NCBI GenBank assembly: GCA_025174535.1
Contig: JALBUN010000001.1
Coordinates: 1,922,001-1,986,000 of the forward strand
Source of the DNA: Cantharellus purpuraceus
Lineage: Eukaryota; Basidiomycota; Agaricomycetes; Cantharellales; Hydnaceae
Length of the DNA: 64,000 nt
Direction: 5' to 3'
Shown here piece after piece: positions 10,196 through 27,461 of the stretch; the first letter of the stretch is position 1, and each line of letters opens with the position of its first letter. A program made the position numbers and the translations under genes. The notes below the pieces were generated by a model. That model was not told where the DNA came from. It did not search any database and saw only the letters and a program-made list of their open reading frames with translations.

Positions 10196-11663
10196 ATGTT
10201 AGCTTTCGTTTCCTTCCCTGGTGCACCGTTGACTGAGTCACTCGTCCATAATGCGCTCAAAAAACTCGACAGCCCTATTATAATCGCTGATACACCATCT
10301 CCCTCTGCATATTCCTTGTTGCAGTACAGCAGTTATGATTCTCTAGATCATGAACTGACTCATTCACGCCCTGAGGATGTCCTTGCTTCTTCCTACACCA
10401 TCCGCAAATCACTCATTCGCAAGCACTATCTCCATCGCGCTGTATCCCTTCACGTCGCTAAGCATCCAAATTCCATTCTTGCTACTAGTGTTCCACGTAG
10501 TTGGGATTTCGAGATCACTTGGGCAGATGAACTTGATGAACTGTTCACAGACGAACTTTGGGACATCGCTGCTACCCTGGATGACAACGCCGGCAAATGG
10601 TATATCCTGAAAGCAGGCATGGCTGATAGAGGCAACGGAATCCGCCTTTTTGACTCAAAAGAAGCCCTCCGGGCTATTTTCGACGGGTTTGAAGAGCAGC
10701 AGTCAGACACTGAAAATGACGACGAAGCACAGGACATCGTCGCATCTCAACTTAGACATTTTGTTATTCAAGTATACTCCTCTTCTCAATACCGCGCCGT
10801 ATTCTCTCAAAGCATGGTTGACAGGAATATCTCGTCCACCCTCTTCTGGTCAATCCTTCACAACTTTCCCTCTCACATGTCGCCTCGCACACTGAACTAC
10901 CTCCGTATAAAGTCTGTTCCAAATTGAGTCTTGGTGCTGTCTGACTCTTTCTGTAGTTTCACCTGCGCGCATACTGCATCGCTTCCGGTGCCTTGACCTT
11001 ATATCTCTGGCCACAAATACTTGCTCTCTTCTCCGCTGTCCCGTATTCGTTCCCATCCTATGATGCGAATAGAATATTAGATTTGGCGCCACACCTTACA
11101 AATACCTCTTTACAAATAGACCGTGGTGACGCAGGTGTCCGTTTACTAACAGAGCTTGCAGGATGCTCAGTACTGTCCATGGATAACGAAGGCGTCCTTT
11201 CAGATTATGATATTAAAGACATTACAAACCAGACTGCACATATACTTGCAGAGGCTTTCCGAGCTGCGCTTGCGTCTCCTGTCCACTTCCAGGTCATCCC
11301 CACTTGCATCATGTCTTGTCCGTATTGTCGTTAATCACTAGTGTGCTGTAGCCCCTTCCAAATGCGTTCGAGCTTTTTGGTGCAGACCTACTCGTGACAC
11401 ATACACCAACCAAGATAGATGATCAAGGTGGCTCACGCTTTCAGGTGCACTTCCTGGAATTGAACCCAGAACCGGCTATTGAGCTTACTGGCTCAAGGTT
11501 GCGCTGGGTCCTTGAAGACATGTTCACAGCGATTGCCAGAGTGTGTATTGGTCCATTTTTCGGGGTGAAGGGGTGTTCATGGGAGAGTTGGCAAGTGGGG
11601 GAGACCAAAGAAGGGTTGAGGAAGTGCCTTGAGTTACGTGTTAGAGGCGTAGGTGCATGGTGA
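10196..11663 (+). CDS. Tubulin-tyrosine-ligase-like (TTL family) protein
   Basis: ATP-grasp enzyme of the tubulin tyrosine ligase family, which adds amino acids to tubulin tails or other proteins. Visible ATP-grasp and TTL features are WYILKAGMADRGNGIRLF, FVIQEYLVHPLLV, FHLRAYCIASGALTLYLW, LAPHLTNTSLQ and FLELNPEPAIELTGSRL. Introns are 10772-10824, 10913-10958 and about 11292-11350, all phase-consistent. Length is about 410 residues. The family also contains yeast PBY1, which carries an extra SurE-like domain; no such domain is visible here. The true substrate cannot be told from sequence. Confidence 0.85.
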
Positions 11664-11923
11664 TCGGTCAACATTGATGCAAAGCTCCTCAAACCTTTGG
11701 TGCCCTGCACACTATAGAATATGGTTTCTCACGAATACCTATCTCGAGTTTATCCATATTGGTGGTAGGATGCCACCAGGCTAGCTTACAGAGTATCTGC
11801 AGTATGAACTCCTAGAAGGCCTCCGACTTCTGTCCTGGATTCTCCGGCTCGCTTTCGGGACTGAATCTTACTAGTTTGTGTTGGAATCCATATACTGATT
11901 AAGAGAGTTGTGTCTTGTGCAGT
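11664..11923. other. Intergenic, 3' flank of TTL-like gene
   Basis: No coding signal. Presumably the 3' untranslated region of the upstream gene, ending at the MITE insertion point. Confidence 0.5.
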
Positions 11924-12685
11924 CAGTGTTGTTACCGACCCGGGTTATTAGCTTTTGGGTCGGAGACGGTGATTTCAAAATTGAAATGACCGTGTCCGAC
12001 CCAAGGTTGGACGGGTCAAAATGTCCAAACCACTGGAAATAGAATTTTAATGGATAATATTGACAGTAATGTAGTCTAGTTGGTTAGATCTAGCCTATCA
12101 TGAGACGACGAGCCTTCCCTAGAGCCATTCCTAATACCTCCCTGTATTGGCAGACTCATCCTGAGCATCACCTGAGACAGTAACTCGTAGAAAACCATAT
12201 CATCGTGATAATGGTAGACGCGTTAGAGATGCGATGAGCATGTTTGACACACCTTCTGGGAGAAGCACATCCTTTGTTTACATCTTCTCAACAGTCCGAT
12301 AGTAGGCCTTGAAGCGGGAGGAAATTGGCACGTTCGCCCTTATAGAAATGGTCCCAATGCCAGGACTGAGGACGCATGGGTGGTGGCAGACTTGGAAGAG
12401 GAGCAAAAAAAAACCACTCACCTGGAAGGGTGCATGTTGCTACCAAAATGATCTACAAGTTGCCAATTTAAGCATTACCCACTCCCCAATTGACGCTACT
12501 GGCCCCATTCGCCTGGAAGGGTGCCTGTTTGCTACCAAAACGATAGTTGGCAGATTAAGCATTACCCAGCTCCTCTACACTGGCCCTACTGACCCGCCAG
12601 ATTTCCATATTTGAAATGACTAACCGACTGACCTATTTTAACCCGGGTTAGTCATTTGCGTTTTGACTGGTCGGTAACAACACTG
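11924..12685. mobile_element. Non-autonomous hAT-like DNA transposon (MITE), 762 bp
   Basis: The ends are a perfect 17-bp terminal inverted repeat, CAGTGTTGTTACCGACC at 11924-11940 and its complement at 12669-12685. The element is flanked by the direct repeat TGCAGT (11918-11923 and 12686-12691). Shifting the boundary by one base gives a duplication matching at seven of eight positions, closer to the 8 bp usual for hAT elements. It has no transposase ORF. Inside are a 46-nt hairpin (11957-12002) and two diverged tandem copies of a block of about 80 bp (12421-12506 and 12512-12588). The hAT assignment rests on the CAGTG terminus and is an inference. Confidence 0.75.
12421..12588. repeat. Two tandem ~80-bp repeats inside the MITE
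   Basis: 12421-12506 and 12512-12588 both begin CCTGGAAGGGTGC and share GCTACCAAAA, TTAAGCATTACCC and ACTGGCCC in the same order. This is subterminal repetition of the kind often seen in MITEs. Confidence 0.7.
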
Positions 12686-13798
12686 TGCAGTTTGCCAGAC
12701 CTTTTTCCTTCCCTCGGCATGGTTCTGCCCTGGGGATAATATTTGCGCTTCGTGACTTTCCCCTTGATCAAACTTTACAGTACACTGTCGTCAAATGTTC
12801 TACAAACGAAAGATCAAATGTTCAGAGCCACCGCTATGTTTGTATCCTCTCGGAACCTGCCTCGCGTTTATGTCAGCCCTTGCTTAGGTCTTTTTCTTAT
12901 GGGTCGATGACATCTTGAACTAGCTTTAGTTGAATATGTGCAAATAACGCTCTTCGTCTCTCCCCTTGAACCTTGCTCGTGCTCCGTTTGCCACATGCAC
13001 AGTTAGTATATGTATGCATCGAAAGCGAGCAACTTATTCATTGTCAAGCCCAACAATGGTACCATTTTCATTCAACCCCTACTCCAACTCTGAAGCCCTG
13101 ACAGATGTAGTGCATAACAGTATATTTGAACTCACTGTCATGGTCATAAATTCCTGCTGGGAGCAAAGTGAGGAACTGTGGATCCTGCTTCAAATGGGAT
13201 TCTGAAGAGGTAAGTAATGCTCTGAACGAGTCTACACTATCTATCCATTTGCACTATGGAACCGGGAACAAGCGAGAACATAACCGTGATTTTTCCTGAT
13301 ATTTCCATCGTGGATTTGACTTGCAACAATGTAATCGGCGTCGCTCTCTCCGATTACATCCGAACAAAGCGTACCTTTTTTGCAAAGCGGGTTCATTTCA
13401 CTTCTCGTGCATGACCTTGCAAATAGCGGCAACCATCTTAACCTGGAAGGTAATTTAACTAGCCTCTTGTGCGTTGGACAGGGATACAACATTTGAATAA
13501 CATCAGATTACCCTCATGTCAGAGACGACCGGCTCTGCGGCGGCGTTTGACGATGCCCACGTTTAATCTTTGACTAGCACGTTGTCTCGTTACAAGTGGC
13601 CGATAGTGTTACCGCTGATTTTGGAATTGCATTTGAAGTCTATGCATACTTTGTGTAATTTGTCTATTGGCCATACGACCATATGTTATCAATTCTCCCC
13701 AAGTAACAAGTCAGCAACCTTTGGAGCACAGCATATGCATATGAATGCATCTATTACGGACGCTTGTCCTTCTCGATTGTGTCGTTGCACTTTTGATT
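12686..13798. other. Gene-poor region right of the MITE
   Basis: No ORF here resembles a known protein or shows consistent splicing. The largest ATG-started frame is 83 codons on the minus strand (13241-13492). A perfect 10-bp inverted repeat with an 11-nt loop lies at 13329-13359 (ATGTAATCGG ... CCGATTACAT). The left flank TTTGCCAGACC would have continued the sequence before the MITE inserted. Confidence 0.4.
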
Positions 13799-15336
13799 TC
13801 ACAACATGAAAGTTAGCGGGTTCTCGAGATATCCTTTAAATGCGGTGAGCCACCGTGCCCCAAGGGCGCCATCAACGACCCTATGGTCGGCGCTTAAGGT
13901 GACCTTCATGATCTGCGCGGTCCTAAATCCTCGTGTCACATCTTCTGCTTCAGCGTTGGGACCAACAGGGAGAAGAGTGGGTACAGTTGAGCTGACAGCA
14001 AGAATGCAAGCTTGAGGAGGGTTGATGATAGCAGTGAAGTGATCGACACCAAACATGCCCATGTTAGAGATGGTAAAAGTACCACCTTGATACTCTTCAC
14101 CCTTCAATTTGCCATCACGTGCCTTCTTTGCGAGAGCTTTCGTCTCAGCTGAGATGGCGGCTAGACCCTTGGATGTGGCATCTCGAACGATTGGTGTAAT
14201 GAGACCAGTCGGGGTGGCTACGGCAACACTCACGTCCGCTCGAGAATATCTACAGCTAAACTGAGATAAATGTTGTCGGAAGGAATGTTGCCACGTACTG
14301 TCGAATACTTTCGCCCAACCAGGCCGAATTTGCTTCTGGAACGTCACGCAGTGCCAACGCTGCTCCTTTCACAATGAAGTCGTTGACGCTGAGCTTGTCA
14401 GGTTTGTCAAGTGTCTGATTGAAAACTTCGCGTAGCTTGAGGAGCCTGCCCATATCGATTTCAATCGTAACATAGTAATGGGGAACTTCCTGTTTGGACT
14501 TTGATAGGCGCTGACCAATGGTTCGCCGCATATTGGAAACAGGAATATCTGTGTATGGCGGGTCGAGGGTGGAAGTAGGCAACGATACCGTGGCAGGAGT
14601 TGGTGTGTTCGCGGAGGACGGGGGGATGTATGACTCAATATCACTTCTAATGATGCGCCCATCGGGACCCGAGCCCTTAAGCTGCGCCAACGGGATACCA
14701 CGCTCTAATGCAATTTTCTTCGCAATGGGAGAGGCAAAAATTCGGTCGCCTTTGGGCAGGCCACGGTCTACAGACTCGGAGGTCTCTGCCTGATTTTGCT
14801 GCACGGGTGGGGAAGGAGAGACAGGCTCGGCCGTATTAGAGGATAGCGATGAACTTGTTTGTTGGTAAGGCTCTTCATGCGGAGAGGGGATGGATGATTG
14901 CTTCGCAAGTTCCGCAGCGCCTGAGAGATCATCCCCCTGCTCACCGATAATGGCAATAGGGGATCCCACGGTTATATTTTTTGCGCCATCGTTCGCAACA
15001 ATCTTGGCCAGAACACCATCATCTTGAGCCTCGACATCGATGGTTGCCTTATCAGTTTCCTGTAGGGCTGAGTGAGTAGAAGAAGCTTAGAGGAATGGAA
15101 TATCACGCACTATCTCGACAAGCACATCACCGGCAGCAAAAGATTCACCTTCCTTCTTTTTCCATAAAGAGATACCCCCCTCCGTCATCGTTGGACTCAT
15201 TGCAGGCATTGAAAATTTCGACAGAGCATGGCGGCGAGAGGATTGGTGAAGACCTACGTTATGACGAGGATCATCAGATTGACAATAAGAGAGAGTGTGT
15301 AGTACTACCTCGTGTAAGGATCCGTGCAAAGGACAT
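13799..15336 (-). CDS. LAT1: Pyruvate dehydrogenase E2 (dihydrolipoamide acetyltransferase)
   Basis: Mitochondrial E2 core of the pyruvate dehydrogenase complex; moves the acetyl group from lipoyl-lysine to CoA. The start [19 protein letters not shown] is a basic presequence made by joining exon 1 (ending near 15309) to exon 2. The lipoyl domain has [16 protein letters not shown] and the lipoylated Lys in [11 protein letters not shown] (an intron falls just before it). A Pro/Ser-rich linker follows, then the E1/E3-binding domain ([20 protein letters not shown]) and the catalytic domain with [51 protein letters not shown] and the active-site sequence [14 protein letters not shown]. About 460 residues, as expected. 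It is divergent from INO80. Confidence 0.95.
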
Positions 15337-15483
15337 GGGGAAAAGGTCAAGATTTAGACGCCTGAACAAAATTGGATCCGAGTCCAGTTGGTTAACCCTC
15401 TGGCTTTGTCGTCGGTACGACAAGATGTAAACAAACGAATTAATTCATTCTTCTTATTCTGTGATATTAATTATACGGTAATG

Positions 15484-15496
15484 TTTTTTTTTTTTT
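15484..15496 (+). promoter_or_regulatory. Poly(dT) tract in E2/INO80 divergent promoter
   Basis: Thirteen consecutive T bases in an AT-rich 265-bp region between two divergent start codons. Such tracts disfavour nucleosomes and are common in fungal promoters. Confidence 0.4.
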
Positions 15497-15601
15497 AAAT
15501 TTACGAAACCATCAATATAGTAACATTATTTCCTTATATGGTAGCCAGATCTGCCGCTAGGTTAACGGAATCAGCCACGCAAGTTCTGTTTCAGAACAGC
15601 C

Positions 15602-20721
<5,120 letters not shown>

Positions 20722-21139
20722 CCCACGGCCTTTCTTATTTGTCTTTGTGTACTTTATTCGCCATTAGACGCCCAAACGCGCCACTAAACACAACTGTCTC
20801 TTGACTCTCTTGACTCGCATGAGGCTTCGCGTCCTGCACGCACATATCTTGTTAAATTCCCATCTCTCATGCGACGCGACTGTCGAAGATTGCACAACCT
20901 CTTCAGGCACCCCCTAAGCTATTTTTCTCACTTAGAATCTGCACAGAGCGACGACGGGTGTCGTGTTTCGCTATTACTCTTACCCCCTATACAGGAGGAC
21001 GCTACTAGGACTTTCACCTACTTTCTGCCTCTTCACATTTCAGTCTTAGGGTCGAGCCACTTAGAGGTTCCGGGTCGCACTTACGGGCGGAGAAAAGTGA
21101 TTTACAGAGAGTCACCTCAAGGGCTCTTACAGACATCCC
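20722..21139. other. Intergenic between INO80 and DHX29-like gene
   Basis: 418 bp holding the 3' flank of INO80 and the promoter of the next gene on the same strand. This is the only tandem pair among the first 18 genes. No TATA box or repeat was noticed. Confidence 0.4.
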
Positions 21140-24100
21140 ATGGCCAAAAAAAAGAAGTCGCAGCTAAAGCCCGTAGAGCGCGGCTTTGCGACGACCTCAG
21201 TTCCAAAGAAACCCACTGCCACGGACGAGGAGCCTGCGCTACAGACTGGCGACATGTCCCATAAGTCCACAAGCACCCTCAATGGCGACTGCAAGTTGGA
21301 CGTGGTCGACTCTAAGGTCGACGTCATGAACTCTGTACCTTTCGACGATTCTGAATATGATGCTGAGAAAGCCGAAGAACAGTCTCTGCAGAATATAGTG
21401 GACAAATATCAAGAGAAAACAGAAAAGGAGATCACAAGGAGCATCAAAGTATAGTGTTCGGGTCATACGATTGTGTCACCTTTTGATTTCTATCTTATCA
21501 AGGCTATTGAGTTCGATCGACGGTTCTCAAAAACGCTTCCACGTTTGGAACTTGACACCTCTTACCAGGAATGCATCTCACAATTGGTGCTTGAAGTTCC
21601 AGCTGGTGAATGCTTCTTATTTAGCTGTAAAAGGACCCTCTCTGCTCACTGATCGTAGTTCCTAAGATAATGCTTGACGAATCTGAAGACAAAACATTAC
21701 CCCGTCTCGGTACGACTTATGGGGTGCTCTGTAGGCTTGGCTTCGGTGAAGAGAGAGTTTTGGAATGTCTCAAATCTATCCATGGCGTGGACCTAGATGA
21801 GGCGTTTGATTGGGTATGACCATACTCGACCACACCGCTTTTGCTACTTACATCATGAGCAGCTCTACCTTCATTGCTCTGAAGAGGAGTTATTGTACCA
21901 GAAACGTGAGCTCATGCTGTATGTTTGTGTGTTACATACCAATTATTACTCAGCGATGGAGCTACGAACACCTCGTACACCTCGTACTGCCACAGCGTTC
22001 CAGACAGCAACCGCATTTTCCGACTCTCGTCATCTGGAGGTACCCACCACATCAATACAAAACAACGGTGCACTAGACTCTGTGGACCATCACTCAGAAA
22101 AATCGCGCGTTTTAACGACATATGCTCCCGACTCTGTCACGCTTAGCCATAGTACTTCTAGCGATGAGGAACTTGATGATCCAAATTTCGAGTATGCCAA
22201 GGTTAAGGTCAAAATCACCGAGCTTGAGGCGAAAAATCGAAGTAGCGTCGACAACAGCTTAGAGTTGGCTCGCCTCCGGACCCGCCTCGAAAGACTCAGG
22301 AATCATTACTTTTTCCGAGTACGAGAGGCAGATGCACATTATATTACAGAGCGCTCAATGGCCAATCGACGAGCATTGGAGCAGAAGCTCTCAGGCGAAA
22401 CGGACGACGATCTCACAGTCGACCCCGTTACTTCTACTGTGCGATACACCCAGGCTCCCAAACAGAAGGAGCATCGACCATCCCATTCAAGTTCCACGGA
22501 TCAAGCAACTGGACTGGCCGGTGTAGATCTCTTTGATGATGATAGCTCACCAGAGTCCAGTGGAGGTGTCTTTGGCACATTGCTAGATACCATGCCCGAA
22601 TCCGAGATAACTGACGGTGTCCAAGTGCATATCCGTGATATGTCGCTCCCCAAGCATTGGGCTGGTCGAACGCCTAAAGCACTTCTGATGGAGACAGTTC
22701 AGAAAGCGGACCGATACGCTGTCGTCTCCTATCGTCTTCTTCCAGAGTCTCGGACAAGCCGAGCCAAACGCGCTGCTGTTGTCGTGCGTTGGGAAGGCGC
22801 CAAGACAGGCGAGTGGTCCATGGATGACGTGGGTTGTTGGGATGAAGGACAGGCGGAGCAGTATATCAGCACGGTGGCATTGCACGACGTAACTTTTGGG
22901 CACTCGCAAGGTTTTGCTGGCGGAGGGATTGGCGTATTAGGTGGTGGTGGGCATACGTATTTTAGATTATTACCTCCAGTGTTTCGAGATCTTTGGGATG
23001 AGTTGGAGGTAAAGCGAAGGGAGGCAGATGACAAAAGAAATAGGGAAGTTTGGGCTGTTCTGAGACGAATCATTGAACCTAAACTCAGAGGTGACAAAAA
23101 GGTGCGCTTTCCAGCACGTTGAAGTTGTATGCTACTTCCGGTTTACTTCAAGATGCAGGATATGACAAGATCCAACAGAGCCGCTTCAGCTCATTCTCAT
23201 GTTGATCCACTTCGTTCCACCGTTCAGGAGACTCTGGATACTGAACATATTAAAACGCGCTTTTTAGCTCTGCAAGCCAGCTCCGCTTACCAAGTACTGC
23301 TGGTACGTTGTTTCATGTACTGGACTTATTATTATTAGCATATCTAATTATGGTTATAGGCCCAGAGGACGAGTTTGCCAATTTTCCAGTATCGAGATGA
23401 GATTCTTTCAACCCTTGAGAAATCACAAGTAATGGTTTTGACCGGGGAAACCGGATGGTAAGCCTTTGACTTCTGTATGGATGGTTGCTCTGTGGATTCA
23501 CCTCTGGTAAGCGGAAAATCAACACAACTCCCCGCATACATACTCGAGTATCATCTTTCAAAGGGGAAGTATTGTAAGATTTATTGCACTGAGCCTCGTC
23601 GAATCTCCGCGATCTCTCTGGCTCAAAGAGTTTCTCTTGAACTCGGAGAACCACCGGGCAGCGTTGGGACATTGTCATCCCTAGTGGGGTATTCTATCCG
23701 CTTGGAAAGCAATACGACGCGAAATACGAGATTAGCATATGTCACGAATGGTATCGCACTGAGGATGCTGGAAGGGGGTAGTGGGAATGGTGGGCATGGC
23801 ACAGCTTTCGATGAAATCACCGTGAGTGGAGTCCTTGCAATGCTGGTATAGTGTGAACTGAATGTCGTCGAAGCACATTGTTATTGATGAAGTAAACCAA
23901 TGATTCTTAGCAACAGAACTTGCCCTAAAGCCTGATACCATAGGTTCATGAACGCAACCTGGACTCTGATTTTATCTTGATTGTCTTGAAAACCCTTATA
24001 GAACATAGAAAAGATTTAAAGTAATGTACTCTGACTGTAAAATTGTTTTTTTCTCAACTAACTCCGAGTATTCATAAGGGTCATTTTAATGTCAGCGACC

Positions 24101-26611
24101 ATGGATGCTCAGAAAATCTCAGATTTCTTTGGTGGCTGCCCGATGTTGCATGTTCCTGGACGGACTTTCCCTGTGGAAGTTCGATTTCTAGAGGATTCTA
24201 TCGAATATACTGGATGGTCTATTAAAGAGGGGTCACCCTATGCGAAGAGAGGTAAGTTTGCTCTCGGACACTCATGATCTCAGCATTAATGTTATGTCGT
24301 TTGGTTGTGTTCAGTCGGAGATAAGTTTTATCGCAACGGTAAACTTAAAGTGGATTGGAGCGAAGATACTTCTACCTTGGATGAGGATGATGACTCCGTG
24401 CTTTCTCAAGAAGTCAAACTTGAGAAACGGTACTCTCAGGCTACTAAGACAACGATTGACTTGTTGGATGAACGACTTATTCCTTACGACCTCATAGTCC
24501 GGCTACTTGAGCGCCTTTGCTTCGAGGACGCAAGCTCTATCCAATATTCAGCGGCTACGCTCATCTTCATGCCAGGTCTTGCTGAGATCCGCCGCTTGAA
24601 TGAGATCTTATCCGAGCATCCATTATTTGGCGTCGCAGCTGGTTTTCGTATTTTCCCTCTACATTCATCCATTTCCAGCGAGAACCAAGCTGCAGTTTTT
24701 GACTTGCCACCACCTGGTGTGCGGAAAATTGTTATTGGTAGATGCGTTGGTTTCTTCATGAGAACCATCACTAATTGACAATCTAGCTACCAACATTGCG
24801 GAAACTGGTGTCACAATTCCTGACATAACATGTGTGATAGACTCTGGGAAACATCGGGAAATGAGGCGAGTGCATCGTAACTTCATGAAAAGTTTCTTAA
24901 CCCCATATACTTCAGATTTGACGAGAAGCGACAAATTAGCCGTCTCATCGAAACGTACATAGCTAAGAGCAATGCTGCTCAGCGCCGAGGCCGGGCGGGG
25001 CGTGTTCAGCCTGGCATTTGCTTCCACCTATTTACTCAGGCTCGTCACGATCAACAAGTACGTATGTATGATCAGACTGTGTGGACCGACTGATCTTATT
25101 CTGCTAGATGGCGGACAACCCACTCCCTGAGATGTTGCGGCTGAGTTTATCCGACCTTGCGCTTAGAATTAAGATCCTCAAAGTCAAGATTGGCACCTCA
25201 ATTGAGGATGTTTTATCGCATGCTTTGGACCCTCCATCACAGATTAACGTACAGAGGGCAGTTCAAGCACTTGTTGAGGTATTAATTGTACCTTTGCGCT
25301 TCGTGAAACGATGTTAAGTTATCATGCACAGGTAAAGGCTCTTACTCCTAATCAAGACATCACGGCCATGGGGAGACTGTTAAGTAAGCTGCCAACGGAT
25401 GTCCATCTAGGCAAATTTCTCCTTGTAGCGACTATCTTCGGTTGTCTTGACCCAGCCCTTACAATTGCTGCCGCGCTGAATTCCAAGTCACCCTTCGTGA
25501 CACCGTTCGGTTTGGAACAAGAAGCGGATAAGGCAAGAAGTGCTTTCCAGTCTGGTATGATTGGTTTATCATCTTTGTTGGAGCTTGCTTATGTCACGAA
25601 CTAGATAACTCGGACTTTATAACGATTCACAACGCATTTGCATCATGGCGACGCGCTTCCCAGAACGCGGGTTTTGTGAGAAAGTTCTGTAAGCAAAACT
25701 TTTTAAGTCACCAGGTTCGTCTCTATCCATGCACACGGTCCGATCAATTGTGTGACCTCGCTGGTAGAATCTTCAGCAAATTGAAGAATTAAGACAACAA
25801 TTTCTCGGGTAAGATAACGCTGAAAGGAATTGATCTTGACCTCAATCCCATTTCTTAGCTATCTCATTGATTCGGGCTTTATCCAAGTCCCCAAGACCTA
25901 TGTTGCAGAGCTTTCCCGGGCAAGATACGGTCGGCACAAGACTCGTTTCGTCGCTGTTCCGGCAGAACTTGATCGCAACTCGACGGATAATACCCTTATC
26001 AATGCCGCCCTGGTCACTGGGTTGTACCCCAAGCTCCTGATCATTGATCCCTCAACAGGCCAGATGCGTACCGTCACTAACAACCAGCCCGTCTCCTTCC
26101 ACCCGTCATCGATCAATTTTGGCAAGAAAATTAATGAGTTCGGAGTGAACTATCTATGCTATTTTACCGTTATGTTAGTGCACCTTTATTAGTGTGTCAT
26201 CCCTTTGGACTCACCCATTGTAGGCAATCCAAGAAACTTTATGCATGGGAGACTGGTCCAGTTGACAACATGGCGTTGCTTCTGCTCTGTGGTGACTCTG
26301 AGGTAAAGGTGTGTGGACAGATATTAAGTACCAATGATGACTTCTGACTGAATCACCCGCAGCTGTCGTCCGAGACTCTTATTCTTGATCGAAAGATCAG
26401 GTTTCGCGTGGGGCCGAAATCGTGTGTGGCATTAAAACATCTCAGAGAGCAGTTCACGGCAATACTCGCCCTCAAAATGCGTCGCATACCGCTAACTGAG
26501 GCACAGGAGCGTTGGTATTCGCTGGCTTTGATGGTACTTGGTCGTATGCCTCGGGACGAGGCTTCGCTCTATGGAAATGTCCCACCAGTACTCATAAACC
26601 AAGGCTGGTAG
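21140..26611 (+). CDS. DHX29-like DEAH-box RNA helicase
   Basis: Large DExH RNA helicase of the DHX29/yeast YLR419W group; DHX29 helps 40S ribosomes scan structured mRNA leaders. The start [16 protein letters not shown] is a basic opening typical of the group. A UBA-like segment ([18 protein letters not shown]) lies near 21720. Core motifs are Walker A GETGCGKSTQLP (the Cys codon is split by an intron near 23460-23512), [26 protein letters not shown], motif [14 protein letters not shown] (intron between E and V), [30 protein letters not shown] and [18 protein letters not shown]. The winged-helix/HA2 domain and OB fold (to 26611) are present. About 1,400 residues. The assignment to DHX29 rather than another N-terminally extended DEAH helicase is likely but not certain. 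Confidence 0.85.
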
Positions 26612-26814
26612 GCAACATGTAGAGCTTCATATAGCCTAAATTCATTATATAAGTGTAAGCTTGAGGACATTTTGGCTCGATAGCTATCAAGGTCTACATC
26701 CGGGTCATAACTTTCACCTTCAATGTAGCCATGTTACGCAACAGATCAGATGGAGAAAGCAGGCCATTGTCGATGGACATAAAAAGACAACCATCAACCA
26801 TAATAGTCCACCAC

Positions 26815-27375
26815 CTACTCCTCCTCATCACCAGCGCCGCTAGAAACAGATCATCAGAAAGACGTGAATGAATAAGAACAGCGGAACATACGCAATGTTA
26901 TAAAACTTCAGTTCGTAGTTGTCTTTCGAAGAGGCGACAACACTGAGTCCCCAGGTTAAGACGGTGAGACAAACTCCTGACACGAAACGCACCGAATCCA
27001 GTCACGGAGGGAATTTTTCTTGAGGAATTTCTTGGTCAAGTATTTGAGATACCGTTTCGAAAAGGCGATAGATGTTGTAACGGAGATTTTGTTGTTGCCT
27101 GGAGGGATATGGGTATGGTGTATATGATACGGACAGATTCGTACCCTCGCGGTGAATCTTGATATTGTCACCAAGAGCACCTGCCTTGCCGTCGACCTTT
27201 ATGCGGTCATGAAGGAATTTTTCGAATGCTGCACCATCAAAAACACCGTCGTTGGCTGGTTTGGAGAAGTCAACAGTGAAGCGATGCTTGGAGGCGGCAG
27301 CAGTCGACTTTGCAGGCTGGGCAGCTGTGTCTGAGCCTACTGAGAAGGGCACTCAGCAAAGCATCGACGCACCAT
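26815..27375 (-). CDS. RPL22: 60S ribosomal protein eL22
   Basis: Cytosolic large-subunit ribosomal protein L22. An intron directly follows the ATG (27375), with donor GTGCGT and acceptor CCCAG. The coding sequence then reads [75 protein letters not shown] and [16 protein letters not shown], ending in the acidic tail GAGDEEE at 26815. Introns at about 27080-27130, 26944-26993 and 26839-26891 agree in phase. About 125 residues, as usual. It is divergent from CBF5 with 86 bp between starts. Confidence 0.95.
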
Positions 27376-27461
27376 GGTTGTAGGAGGAAAAGGTTGCTGA
27401 CGGTGAGGGAAGAGTTTGGCAGACCGACTGTACAGTTTACGGGTTTCCCACGGTATATGAA

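Noticed and set aside
27002..27352. RPL22 as a single ORF starting near 27352
   Set aside because: The start would be GTG and the frame reads through an intron; the phase-consistent model starts at ATG 27375.
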